Source of the DNA: Candidatus Zhuqueibacterota bacterium
GTDB lineage: Bacteria > Zhuqueibacterota > QNDG01 > JABMRT01
Assembly: GCA_013202295.1 (NCBI GenBank)
Contig: JABMRT010000088.1
Location: 1 to 64,000, forward strand
Direction: 5' to 3'
DNA: 64,000 nucleotides
A program made the translations under genes and the position numbers. This document shows, piece after piece, positions 11,905 through 21,995 of this stretch (within the stretch, counting starts at the first letter, position 1; each line of letters begins with the position of its first letter). The notes beneath the pieces are model-generated. The model ran no database searches. It was not told the DNA's origin and was given only the letters and a program-made list of their open reading frames with translations.

Positions 11905-13419
11905 TTATCTCACTAACATCATTTTTCTGACTTCTGACTTTGTTTGGGAATTCATGCTGTAAAAATATATCCCTGTGGGAAGATTATCCGCTTGAAACGA
12001 GGCCTGATAGTGACCCTGTTGAAAAGTATCATCCACCAAAGTCTGGATCTCTCGGCCCAACACATCAAAAACCTTCAAAACAATGCGGCCCGTTTGATTC
12101 ACCTGAAATGGAATGATTGTCTCAGGATTAAACGGATTGGGGTAATTCTGCATAAGTTCACACGTCTGTGGAAGTTGATTCGAATCCTCATCTACATGGG
12201 TCGCAGGATCACCGAGCTCATTTTCAAACGCGCCAATATCTGGCACCGATCCGGCAGGATTAGGTCTTGGATTATCTTCAAAATCCATGGAAGGAGCATA
12301 ATACCATTTCAACCCCAATTGAATAGAATCTGCAGCGGCGCTTATACAGGGAGATGAATCCGAAAGATGATAATCATCATTGGCCTCATCAATAAATAAT
12401 GGATCTGAATCCAAGCAATCCTGATACGTACCCGTAAAGGAGGCACCTGAAAATCCGCTCTCTCCACCTTCAATCAGACAATTGTAAAAATCCAGCCCGG
12501 ATGCGGTTTCAAGTCTTACCTGTGCAGGACTGTTACCAACGATAATATTGTTGATAAACAACGGCGTTTTTCCATGATTTACAAATATCGCGCCTCCCTG
12601 ACCACTGCACGTATTGTTTACGATGGTGTTGTTTATGAGTACAGCCCTCCCACCAGCGTCAGCAAAATGTAAAATACCATGCACAGTAGAGTGGTTGTGT
12701 TCAATTAAATTGTTTATAAGTATTGGGGATGCACCACCACCAATATTAAGTAAACCATGGCCATTATTATCATGGAAATGATTGTTGCGGATAAGAGGAT
12801 CTGTTGAGCTACCATTAATTACCATTGCTGCACCATATACACTTTCATTTTCTCTAAATTCACTATCTTCAATTATAGGACCTCCTCCACCAATGGCAAT
12901 TGCTCCACCCGCACTTTCTAATATATTAGTAGAAAAAGTCATGTTATTCTGGAACAGGCAGTGTGAGATTCTAAGCATATTTATATTCGTACTGATGGCT
13001 CCTCCGGCTCTATTCTCTATTCCACTACTGGTATTTGCTTTTCCGTATTGGAATATACAATGTTCAAAAATCGTACTGTCGTTTGAACTGGAAATATTTC
13101 TCACTTTTATCCCATGCCAGCCCGCTTCATTATCCTGCGCTGTAAAAAAGATACTGTCCTGTTCAGTACCGATTGCAAGCAGCCTTCCCTGCACTTTGAA
13201 TTTGTAATTCCCTGTAAAAACGATCTGTACACCCGGCTCGATGATCAATGTGGAGTCATTGGGGATGGTTATCTCACCATTAATGGAATAGGGTGAATTG
13301 ACCAGACTCCATGTCCCGGATACCTCTCCTTCAGAAATATCTGTTTGAGCATATCCATGGGTGCCAATAAAACCCATGAGTAATACCAGAAAATATCGCA
13401 CTAATTTGGATTGATACAT
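11905..13419 (-). CDS. Right-handed parallel beta-helix repeat protein with T9SS-type sorting domain
   Basis: 504 aa; NNHFHDNNGHGLLNIGGGASPILINNLIEHNHS... repeats; C-term MQNYPNPFNPETIIPF... Confidence 0.82.
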   Translation of the reverse strand: MYQSKLVRYFLVLLMGFIGTHGYAQTDISEGEVSGTWSLVNSPYSINGEITIPNDSTLIIEPGVQIVFTGNYKFKVQGRLLAIGTEQDSIFFTAQDNEAGWHGIKVRNISSSNDSTIFEHCIFQYGKANTSSGIENRAGGAISTNINMLRISHCLFQNNMTFSTNILESAGGAIAIGGGGPIIEDSEFRENESVYGAAMVINGSSTDPLIRNNHFHDNNGHGLLNIGGGASPILINNLIEHNHSTVHGILHFADAGGRAVLINNTIVNNTCSGQGGAIFVNHGKTPLFINNIIVGNSPAQVRLETASGLDFYNCLIEGGESGFSGASFTGTYQDCLDSDPLFIDEANDDYHLSDSSPCISAAADSIQLGLKWYYAPSMDFEDNPRPNPAGSVPDIGAFENELGDPATHVDEDSNQLPQTCELMQNYPNPFNPETIIPFQVNQTGRIVLKVFDVLGREIQTLVDDTFQQGHYQASFQADNLPTGIYFYSMNSQTKSEVRKMMLVR

Positions 13420-13637
13420 GACTACCCTCCGTACTATTCGTTTATTAGATGGAATAGTTGGAGTATACTCAAAAAAAATGCCAAACTAAATTGGCAGGAT
13501 TTAATCACAATAATAACTTTGACTTAAGGATGTTGGGATAATTTTTAAATTAAGTGAAAAAGGGAGGTGTTTTTTGAAAATATCTGCGGACAATAATACG
13601 TGAGTTGTTTTTTAAGGCTTTAGGTTCGCTAATAATC

Positions 13638-15140
13638 TCAGGACTTCTCAATGCCCAGCTTCTGCATCTTGTATCGGATGGTTTGTTCTGAAATTCCAAG
13701 CGCACGTGCGGCTTTTGACTGGTTCCAGTTATTGTCTCCAAGCGCCTGCCGGATGAGTGTTTCCTCATAATCGGCCAAGCTTTCGTTCAATGGTTTGTTT
13801 AATTCCGTGGATTGTCTTAACTCTTCTATTTCTTTCTTGAATTCCGGGGGAATGAGTTTAATATCAATTTGTTTCTTTCCCTTTGGTACCAAAGTCACCA
13901 TGCGTTCCACAAAATTTTCCAACTCCCGGATGTTTCCAGGCCAGGAATGCGCTTTCATGAAATCGATCACCTCTTCATGGAAATTTTCAATTTCTTTATT
14001 CTGCTGTTTTGAGAAGATGCGCATGAAATGGGTGGCCAGTAAAGGAATGTCTTCGCTTCTTTCTTCCAATGAAGGGATGTGAATGGGATACACCATGAGG
14101 CGATAGAACAGATCTTCCCTGAACTGCTTGTCCTGCACCATTTCTTTCAATGAGCTACTTGCAGCGGTGATCACACGGACATTAACTTTGCGTGTTGTAT
14201 TGCTACCAAGAGGGCGAATCTCACCTTCCTGCAGGACGCGGAGTAGTTTAGCTTGCAGATCAATCGGAAGGTTGGTAATTTCATCCATAAACAGAGTGCC
14301 GGTGTGTGCTTCTTCAAACAATCCTTTACGGGTAGTTGCTGCACCAGTGAACGCGCCTTTCATATGGCCGAACAATTCGCTTTCCATCAAATGTTCGGGA
14401 ATCGCACCGCAATCAATCGTTATGAATGGACAGCTGAATCTGTCGCTTGATTGATGTATGGCTTTGGCAATGAGTTCCTTGCCAGTGCCGCTTTTCCCCT
14501 CCAGAAGCACTCGCACATCACAATGTGCTGCGGCTTCGATACTGTGGAGAAGTTCAATAAATTCCTTGCTCTTACCCAGCAAACCATGGGCTTCATATTT
14601 ACTTCGAAGGTTTTCTCTCAATATTGGTGAAGTAAAATATTGTTCAATACGCTGTACATTTCTCAAGAATGGCGAGACAATCGCAGCCAACTTTTCCAGA
14701 TTTGTCAGATTTTCATCTGAAAAAACCGATTCATCCTCGGAGATCAGCAAGAGAGTTCCAATAATGATGCACTCCGTTTTTAAGGGAACGCAAACAACGG
14801 AGTGAATGGAAGATTTCTTGAAAAGTTCTCTACGAAACCGTTTGTCTTTCAGAAGATTCGGAGTGATAAAGGAAGATTTATTGTCAATCACCCATCCACT
14901 GATATTGGTATGGATGAAATGAGTCATTTGTTCGTCAGCGTTTTGCCCCTCCCTGTGGATTGTTTTTATCGTATGCCGCGTCTGCGGATTAATCATCAGA
15001 ATGGAAGCCGACTCAGCCTTCATCATATCCGCGGCTTTTTTTGTTGTGAGACGAAGAATTTCCTGAAAGTCGTTTTGCTGAGCTAAAAGTGTGGCTAGCT
15101 CAATAATCGATTCCAATTCAATTGAATGGGCGTCTTTCAT
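13638..15140 (-). CDS. GAF-domain sigma54-dependent transcriptional activator (AAA+, Fis-type HTH)
   Basis: GKSGTGKELIAKAIH Walker A, ESELFGHMKGAFTGA (sigma54-contact motif), C-term HTH NWNQSKAARALGISEQTIRYKMQKLGI. Confidence 0.92.
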   Translation of the reverse strand: MKDAHSIELESIIELATLLAQQNDFQEILRLTTKKAADMMKAESASILMINPQTRHTIKTIHREGQNADEQMTHFIHTNISGWVIDNKSSFITPNLLKDKRFRRELFKKSSIHSVVCVPLKTECIIIGTLLLISEDESVFSDENLTNLEKLAAIVSPFLRNVQRIEQYFTSPILRENLRSKYEAHGLLGKSKEFIELLHSIEAAAHCDVRVLLEGKSGTGKELIAKAIHQSSDRFSCPFITIDCGAIPEHLMESELFGHMKGAFTGAATTRKGLFEEAHTGTLFMDEITNLPIDLQAKLLRVLQEGEIRPLGSNTTRKVNVRVITAASSSLKEMVQDKQFREDLFYRLMVYPIHIPSLEERSEDIPLLATHFMRIFSKQQNKEIENFHEEVIDFMKAHSWPGNIRELENFVERMVTLVPKGKKQIDIKLIPPEFKKEIEELRQSTELNKPLNESLADYEETLIRQALGDNNWNQSKAARALGISEQTIRYKMQKLGIEKS

Positions 15141-15155
15141 TATATGTTTCTCTCA

Positions 15156-17480
15156 CTATTGTTCATCATTTTCAGGGAATCCTATTCGATGGAGTAAATC
15201 CTGAAATCTAGGATGGGTATGTAATTCATCAAATGCTGGCATGGCTTTTATATGTAAAATATATGGCTGGCGGAACTGATAAGCTGTCTCAAGCCAGACC
15301 AGAGCAGAATCCATTTTGCCTGCATGAGCATAAAGCCGGGCTATGGCCATATAATCATTGAACTTGGGAACCCGTTTAGATAGTGCTTCAGCAAGATAAT
15401 AAGGTACACCTTGATAACCCAACTCTGAATACCCTTTTTCTATAGCATTCAAAAGTTCTTTGTCTTTTCCCCATGATTTTTTATATGCGTTTAATGCCTC
15501 TTCGTACAATCCATTAAGCCACAAAGCCTCTCGGTAATTCGAAAGATACTCTATCACATCTGGATTATTTGCAATAGCTTTCCTGCCGCCTTCAATAACC
15601 TCATCATATTGACGGCAGAGAATTCGATGAAAATCTAAAATTGTGCTCACCATATCAGAGAGCGGATCGTATAAATGACCAATTTCTACTTGTTTCAGAC
15701 TTCCTTCTAAATCACCCATGATCATCAAGTAATCAGCATAAGCATGCCGGATGAGAGCATCATTGGGATTGAGTTCCAGAGCCTTCAATAAGTTTTTTCG
15801 GGCCGATTCCCAATCCCAATCATAATACATCTGGATGTAGCCAAGAGTTGTGTACGCTCCAGGAATATTGTCATCAAGGGCCATTGCTTTAATTGCATAT
15901 TCGCGGGCTTTTGGAATCATATCAGATGCTGGTGCCCGTCCAAAGAATCCCATGACGAGATAGGATGCAGACATGCCGACGTAAGCGGGGGCAAATTCTT
16001 CATCTAGATCGATTGCTTGTTGATAGTATTTGAGACTTTGATCAAACTGAAAACGATCAAGATAATAACGGCCCTGAAGAACAAGTTCATGAACTTTTAT
16101 ATCCACAGGTTCTGCTTTTTCTAAGCGTTTTAATTCATGGGGATCGACAGCAATATTAATCTCATCGACAATTAATCTGGCGATCTCACTGATCAAAGGT
16201 AAAGTGTGAAGCAAGTCACGATCAAAACTTTTAGCCCAGAGATGTTCGTCTGTTGAACCGTATATAAGCTGTGCTGTAATTCGAACCTGATTTTCTTCAC
16301 GTAAAACGGAACCTTCAAGTACCGCATCAACGTTAAGTATATGCGCAATCTCAGGGATAGTCATCCTTGTTTCATCAAATTGCATAGTAGATGTTTTGGA
16401 TATAACACGCAAAGCACTTATTTGAGACAATTGAGTAATTAAAGCATCCTGCATGCCTTCTACAAAATAAACTTGATCAGGATTTCCGGATAGATTTTCC
16501 AATGGAAGGACAGCGATTGAATGGATATCGTGATCGCGATGGATAAAAAAGTGCAAACCATACACTATGATAATGATAAGGATAAGCCACTTACCCACAA
16601 TACTTCGCCAGTTAAGGAACGCCCTCACTCCTCTTCGGTTTCGGGAAAACCGGAAAGCCGAAACATCTTTATTTATTTGTTCCAGATCTTTCTTCAAATC
16701 TGTCGTATGCTGATACCGTTCTTTCGGATCCTTTTCCAATGCCCTGCTTATGATATGCTCCAGTGGTTTCGGAATTTTCTGATTTGTATCAGTAATGGAC
16801 GATGGCTCTTTATTTAAAATGGAATAGATGATGACCTGATCCACTTCACCGGGGAATGGCAGTTTCCCTGTGATCATTTCATACAGGATGACGCCCAATG
16901 ACCAGATATCAGTGCGATGATCAACCTCATTACCGGATGCCTGTTCAAAGGACATGTATGCAACCGTCCCAATGCTGGTACTCTCTTTGGTAAGACGGGT
17001 CTGCCCTAATGACCTGGCCAGTCCAAAATCCATTATCTTGACCTGACCATCACTCGTGATCATGATATTTGCGCTCTTTACATCACGGTGGATGATACCA
17101 TGCTGATGCGCTTCCTGCAATCCAGCGCAGATTTGAGTTCCAATCCGGATTATCTCATCGATAGGAAGGGAAGCAGATTTTATTTTATCCTGTAAAGTTT
17201 GCCCCTGGATGTACTCCATAACAATAAAGAGATGGTCATCCACTTCGTCTATTTCATGAATCGTACATATGTTGGGATGATTGAGTTTTGCTGCGGCTTG
17301 AGCTTCTTGAATGAATCGTTGTTTAGCTTCTAAATCAAGAATAAAAACTGGAGATAATAATTTTATTGCGACTCGTCGGTGCAGTTTTTGGTCCTCAGCG
17401 AGATAGACTTCTCCCATACCTCCCTGACCCAATTTATCAAGTATTTTATAATGTGAGAGTATCTTTCCAATCATGTACAA
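15156..17480 (-). CDS. Ser/Thr protein kinase with TM segment and C-terminal TolB/FlgO-like and TPR region
   Basis: LGQGGMGEVYLAED, HRDVKSANIMI, DFGLAR kinase motifs; TPR-like segments after ~residue 470. Confidence 0.9.
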   Translation of the reverse strand: MYMIGKILSHYKILDKLGQGGMGEVYLAEDQKLHRRVAIKLLSPVFILDLEAKQRFIQEAQAAAKLNHPNICTIHEIDEVDDHLFIVMEYIQGQTLQDKIKSASLPIDEIIRIGTQICAGLQEAHQHGIIHRDVKSANIMITSDGQVKIMDFGLARSLGQTRLTKESTSIGTVAYMSFEQASGNEVDHRTDIWSLGVILYEMITGKLPFPGEVDQVIIYSILNKEPSSITDTNQKIPKPLEHIISRALEKDPKERYQHTTDLKKDLEQINKDVSAFRFSRNRRGVRAFLNWRSIVGKWLILIIIIVYGLHFFIHRDHDIHSIAVLPLENLSGNPDQVYFVEGMQDALITQLSQISALRVISKTSTMQFDETRMTIPEIAHILNVDAVLEGSVLREENQVRITAQLIYGSTDEHLWAKSFDRDLLHTLPLISEIARLIVDEINIAVDPHELKRLEKAEPVDIKVHELVLQGRYYLDRFQFDQSLKYYQQAIDLDEEFAPAYVGMSASYLVMGFFGRAPASDMIPKAREYAIKAMALDDNIPGAYTTLGYIQMYYDWDWESARKNLLKALELNPNDALIRHAYADYLMIMGDLEGSLKQVEIGHLYDPLSDMVSTILDFHRILCRQYDEVIEGGRKAIANNPDVIEYLSNYREALWLNGLYEEALNAYKKSWGKDKELLNAIEKGYSELGYQGVPYYLAEALSKRVPKFNDYMAIARLYAHAGKMDSALVWLETAYQFRQPYILHIKAMPAFDELHTHPRFQDLLHRIGFPENDEQ

Positions 17481-17589
17481 TACTCCCGGTTAGGGGATCA
17501 ATTAGAGTACATTGAAGTTATAATCTGCCTGAGTCATTTTCTAATAGAATAATTACAAGTATTTAATCAATTCATGCGAAATTGTGTTT

Positions 17590-17919
17590 TTAATCACTAT
17601 TTTCTTTGCCTGTCAACCGCTCAATCTCCGCCTCAATTGCAGGAAGCACTGCTTCCATAATAAATTGATGCATCGACTTACCGGTCTTTTTATTGATAAA
17701 TTGTAGCTTAAGCATATCCGGTTCAGACAATCGGAGACTGAATAATTTCTTGACATCCTCACGCACATAAGGAGCTTCCCATGGATAAACTTCATCCTTG
17801 ATCTTTTCTGGAGTATCTTCAACCACATCTTCACCCACAATAAACCGTTGCCTGGCAGCTTCAAGTTCTTCACATGTTTTAGGAACAGGCGGCTTGCTTT
17901 TCAGATTACGCTCTTCCAT
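17590..17919 (-). CDS. Small ribbon-helix-helix-like DNA-binding protein (putative ParB-like partner)
   Basis: Start MEERNLKSKPP at 17919, 14 bp overlap with upstream parA; C-term FSLRLSEPDMLKLQFINKKTGKSMHQFIMEAVLPAIEAEIERL resembles RHH. Confidence 0.6.
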   Translation of the reverse strand: MEERNLKSKPPVPKTCEELEAARQRFIVGEDVVEDTPEKIKDEVYPWEAPYVREDVKKLFSLRLSEPDMLKLQFINKKTGKSMHQFIMEAVLPAIEAEIERLTGKENSD

Positions 17920-18559
17920 TATAAACCTCCTGATATAAGCGATCCATCTCATCAACAGCCCGTGAATCTGGCGGCTGTACTTCTTCGACACTCAATCCCT
18001 GAGCTGCGGCTCGTTTATAAGCAATTCGATCACGAATTACAAGGCCGGAGAAAGCAAGTTGTTGATATTCTTTGAGGATCTGTATTGTTTCCTCTGTCTC
18101 GGTTACGATGGGATTACTTGAAGCGCGATTGATGATCACAGATGCCTTGAGTTTGGGATTCACCCTCCGCGCCTCATGCACCAGATCATTCATGCGTTGC
18201 AATGTCCATATATCAAATTGTGAAGGCTGGATGGGAATGAACAGGGAATCTGCTATGGTCATGGTTGCGCGCAACTCCACACTGTTACGACCGCCCGCGT
18301 CAATAATTATATCTTCATATACCTGATACGGAGACTGTCCGAGCCTCAGTACACTACCACCCAACTTGAGCGCCGTCACAATCGGCTTGTTCTCTCTGGG
18401 ACTATCATTTCGAGTCAGGGACCAGAAATTAGCGCTTTCCTGCTTATCCGTATCAATTAAAAGGACATCATGCCCCCGGATTACCCGGAGCGCCGCCAAA
18501 TTGGTCGCGAGTGTGGTTTTTCCAGTCCCGCCTTTTTCTCCACCAAGAATCACTATCAT
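17906..18559 (-). CDS. parA: ParA/MinD-family Walker-type ATPase
   Basis: MIVILGGEKGGTGKTTLATNLAAL deviant Walker A; IIIDAGGRNSVELR. Confidence 0.88.
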   Translation of the reverse strand: MIVILGGEKGGTGKTTLATNLAALRVIRGHDVLLIDTDKQESANFWSLTRNDSPRENKPIVTALKLGGSVLRLGQSPYQVYEDIIIDAGGRNSVELRATMTIADSLFIPIQPSQFDIWTLQRMNDLVHEARRVNPKLKASVIINRASSNPIVTETEETIQILKEYQQLAFSGLVIRDRIAYKRAAAQGLSVEEVQPPDSRAVDEMDRLYQEVYNGRA

Positions 18560-18680
18560 CGTGTTGTAAAATATGCAATTGCGGACAAAAATGCAAGCAA
18601 TTTATGTGAAATGATGTGACTTGACATCAAATCAGTATCTGTGCATTGGGAACATAACAACATTGACACCGTTTTACATG

Positions 18681-18700
18681 CAAATTTAAACTTAAATTTG
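18681..18700. promoter_or_regulatory. Inverted repeat in divergent parA / superoxide reductase intergenic region
   Basis: CAAATTTAA-AC-TTAAATTTG, 9-bp perfect arms. Confidence 0.5.
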
Positions 18701-18797
18701 GACACTTGGGATAGACAGAGCACATTTTTATAAATAACTATTTTGCATAGTCCGGATTTTAGTTATATTGCACTCAATGATAGAATAAGGAGGAATC

Positions 18798-19184
18798 ATG
18801 ATTGAGAAAAAAGCAGTTTATCGTTGCGAACATTGCGGAAACCTTGTAGAATCACTCTGGAACGGCCAGCCCGATATTACCTGTTGCGGTCACACCATGG
18901 TGAAGCTGAACCCCAATACAACGGATGCAGCCACTGAAAAGCATGTCCCTGTAATCGAGAGAAGCGGAAATAAAGTCACCATCAAGGTGGGCGAAGTGGC
19001 CCATCCCATGACACCTGAGCATTACATCCTTTTTGTGGAGCTCCTCGCTGGGGATAAAGTCTACCGTCACGACTTCAATGAAAACGATACTGTAGCTGAA
19101 GCCACGTTTCTCGTGGATGAATCCGTGACCGGCCTTGTGGCGCGTGAATTCTGCAACAAACACGGATTCTGGGCAAGCAAGTAA
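18798..19184 (+). CDS. dfx: Desulfoferrodoxin (superoxide reductase, 2Fe-SOR)
   Basis: N-terminal CEHCGN...CC desulforedoxin motif; EKHVPVIE, HPMTPEHYI, CNKHGFW iron-centre motifs. Confidence 0.93.
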   Translation: MIEKKAVYRCEHCGNLVESLWNGQPDITCCGHTMVKLNPNTTDAATEKHVPVIERSGNKVTIKVGEVAHPMTPEHYILFVELLAGDKVYRHDFNENDTVAEATFLVDESVTGLVAREFCNKHGFWASK

Positions 19185-19211
19185 TTACATAATCTAAACG
19201 TAATTTTGGAA

Positions 19212-19245
19212 AAGCCTCCTGTGTATGCCGGAGGCTTCCATTTTT
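19212..19245 (+). terminator. Rho-independent terminator after superoxide reductase
   Basis: AAGCCTCC-TGTGTATGCC-GGAGGCTT followed by ccattttt. Confidence 0.75.
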
Positions 19246-19267
19246 CATATCCGATAAAGGTGAATGG

Positions 19268-20455
19268 ATGCATCCCTCCTATCCGATCCTCACACTAAAA
19301 CGAAATCGTGAGTATGCAATACTCAAAGGCCATCCCTGGATCTTTTCAGGAGCCATTGCGAATTTAGATGTGGATATTCAGCCAGGAACGGTTGTGCAGG
19401 TGCGCTCATATGATAATCAGGATTTGGGATTGGGGTTTTTCAATTCAAAATCTGATATCACAATTCGCATGATCTCCCGAACTTGTGATCAACCAGTCAA
19501 TCAGAATTTTTGGAGGAACCCGATTCAGTCCGCTGTTCAAATGCGGAAACGAGTCGTCTCATCGGACACAAATGCATTCCGCCTGATCAATGCAGAGGGC
19601 GATGGCATGCCCGGCCTGATCGTGGATCAATATCATGACTCCCTTGCAATCTCTTTTCAAACTGCAGGCATGGAATCCTTCCGTGACATGATTCTTGATA
19701 TCCTGATTGAGGTCGTATCTCCCTCAGCAATATACGAACGCAGCGACAGCCGCTCACGCCGCAGAGAGGGCCTGCAAGATCGAAGTGGATGGCTCAAAGA
19801 ACCGCAATCCATAGACCCGTTGATCATTCTGGAGAATGGACTAAAGTTCGAAGTGGATATCGTATCCGGCCAGAAAACGGGATTCTTCCTTGATCAACGC
19901 CCAAACCGTCAGATATGCCGTGAGGTTAGTCAGGGATTGCGGGTGCTGAATTGTTTTTCCTATACTGGAGGTTTTTCGATTTACGGTGCGGCAGGAGGGG
20001 CAAATCAAGTTGTCTCTCTGGAATCCTCTAAAACGGCCAATGAAACAGCGGTTCGTAATTTGGAATCGAACGGATTCTCGTCGAACATCCATCCGGTGAT
20101 CACAGGGGATGTGTTTGATTATCTGAAAAATGCGGAGGAAACATTTGACCTGATCATACTCGATCCGCCCGCCTTCGCCAAATCGCACAGGGATGTGCAA
20201 CGCGCATCTCGTGGTTATAATGAGATCAACCGACAGGCCATGCTGCGTCTCCAATCAGGCGGATTGCTCATGACTTTTTCCTGTTCCAATCCGCTTTCGG
20301 ATGAAATGTTCCATAAAATCATCCTCAATGCAGCCGCTGATGCAGGAAAATCTGTTCAACTACTTCAGCCATTGGGTCCCGGGCCCGATCATCCAGTGCT
20401 ACTCGCACATTCTGAGGGACATTACCTGAAAGGCCTCCTTTTAAGAATTATTTAA
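19268..20455 (+). CDS. rlmI: Class I SAM-dependent rRNA methyltransferase (RlmI-like, PUA domain)
   Basis: KGHPWIFSGAI, GLIVDQYHD, VLNCFSYTGGFSIYGAAGG, DLIILDPPAFAKS. Confidence 0.88.
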   Translation: MHPSYPILTLKRNREYAILKGHPWIFSGAIANLDVDIQPGTVVQVRSYDNQDLGLGFFNSKSDITIRMISRTCDQPVNQNFWRNPIQSAVQMRKRVVSSDTNAFRLINAEGDGMPGLIVDQYHDSLAISFQTAGMESFRDMILDILIEVVSPSAIYERSDSRSRRREGLQDRSGWLKEPQSIDPLIILENGLKFEVDIVSGQKTGFFLDQRPNRQICREVSQGLRVLNCFSYTGGFSIYGAAGGANQVVSLESSKTANETAVRNLESNGFSSNIHPVITGDVFDYLKNAEETFDLIILDPPAFAKSHRDVQRASRGYNEINRQAMLRLQSGGLLMTFSCSNPLSDEMFHKIILNAAADAGKSVQLLQPLGPGPDHPVLLAHSEGHYLKGLLLRII

Positions 20456-20543
20456 TCACAGTCCGACATTTCCCCGCTTGACTTTTTCATACATCTTTTT
20501 AAATTGAGAAATATCACATTGAAGCACAAAGGGAGGCACATCT

Positions 20544-21908
20544 TTGAAAAATCAAGACAAGGCAGATCAATCTTTATCAAGACGTCAGTTCCTGGGAGGG
20601 CTGACAGCTGCAGCAGCACTAACCATTGTGCCACGACATGTACTTGGAGGTCCGGGGTACACTGCGCCTAGCGACAAAATGAACATTGCTTGCGTGGGTA
20701 TCGGCGGCATGGGCGCTACCAATCTCAGTGCTCTGGAGGGAGAGAACATCGTCGCACTCTGCGATGTGGATGATGATTATGCTTCAAAAATCTATTTGAA
20801 ATATCCTGGAGCAAAACGTTATCATGACTATCGAGTCATGCTGGATAAGCAAAGGAATATCGATGGTGTGGTTGTGGCCACACCCGATCATATGCATACA
20901 GTCGTTACATTGGCTGCCATGCAATCAGGATTGCATGTCTACACACAAAAGCCGCTCACCCGATTGGTTTCTGAAGCGCGGGCGCTTACAGATGCCGCCA
21001 AGAAATATAATGTGGTCACACAAATGGGCAATCAAGGGCATAGCGGTGAAGACCTTCGCCTGATTTGCGAGTGGATTTGGGATGGCGCGATCGGCACAGT
21101 TCAGGAAGTACATGCATGGACCAACCGACCTGTTTGGCCTCAGGGCATTGCCAAACGACCCGAAACACAACCTGTTCCCGAAACATTAAATTGGGATCTC
21201 TATCTGGGTCCTGTGAAAGAACGTGGATACAATCCAATCTATCATCCGTTCCAATGGCGCGGCTGGTGGGATTTTGGCACAGGCGCACTTGGTGATATGG
21301 GATGTCACATCATAGATTCCGCCTTTGCTGCACTGGATTTACAGGATCCAACCAGTGTGGAAGCCAGTGTGGCCATGATCGTGAATCCGGATAACATTTG
21401 GGAAAAATTGGAAAATTTCGAGACCTTTCCCCATACATCCATCGTGCATTTTCAATTTCCTGAGAAAAACGGACGACCAGCTTTGAAACTGACATGGTAT
21501 GATGGAGGTCTTTTCCCGCCCCGCCCGGATGAACTGGAACCAGAGCGTCGTATGCCTGAGAGTGGATTGCTATTTGTGGGAGATAAAGGCAAGCTCATGA
21601 GCGGCGATGGAAGCACGCGTTTAATTCCTGAAACCTTCATGCAGAGCTATGAGCGGCCCGAGAAAACCCTCCCGCGAATCACAACATCGCACGAAGAGAA
21701 TTGGGTGCAAGCCTGTAAAACCGGACAGAATGCCTCATCTCATTTTGGCATTGCTGGACCGCTAACTGAGACTGTTTTACTCGGCAATCTGGCGGTTCGT
21801 TTCCCGCAACAGAAACTGGAGTGGGATACGAAATCCATGCAAGTGACCAACCACAACGAAGCCAATGCCTACGTACAACCCGATTTTCAGGAAGGGTGGT
21901 CATTGTAA
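20544..21908 (+). CDS. Gfo/Idh/MocA-family oxidoreductase with Tat-type signal
   Basis: SLSRRQFLGGLTAAAALTIVPRHVLG; NIACVGIGGMGATN; EKP-like loop (TQKPLT). Confidence 0.9.
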   Translation: MKNQDKADQSLSRRQFLGGLTAAAALTIVPRHVLGGPGYTAPSDKMNIACVGIGGMGATNLSALEGENIVALCDVDDDYASKIYLKYPGAKRYHDYRVMLDKQRNIDGVVVATPDHMHTVVTLAAMQSGLHVYTQKPLTRLVSEARALTDAAKKYNVVTQMGNQGHSGEDLRLICEWIWDGAIGTVQEVHAWTNRPVWPQGIAKRPETQPVPETLNWDLYLGPVKERGYNPIYHPFQWRGWWDFGTGALGDMGCHIIDSAFAALDLQDPTSVEASVAMIVNPDNIWEKLENFETFPHTSIVHFQFPEKNGRPALKLTWYDGGLFPPRPDELEPERRMPESGLLFVGDKGKLMSGDGSTRLIPETFMQSYERPEKTLPRITTSHEENWVQACKTGQNASSHFGIAGPLTETVLLGNLAVRFPQQKLEWDTKSMQVTNHNEANAYVQPDFQEGWSL

Positions 21909-21920
21909 TAGATTCAGATA

Positions 21921-21954
21921 AAAAAAGCCCTCCATTTTCCGGAGGGCTTTTTTA
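21921..21954. terminator. Bidirectional Rho-independent terminator
   Basis: aaaaaagccctcc-atttt-ccggagggctttttta hairpin. Confidence 0.9.
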
Positions 21955-21995
21955 TTGTTTCCCCTTTACTGTCTCCCGCCTCAATCCTCTCGCAC

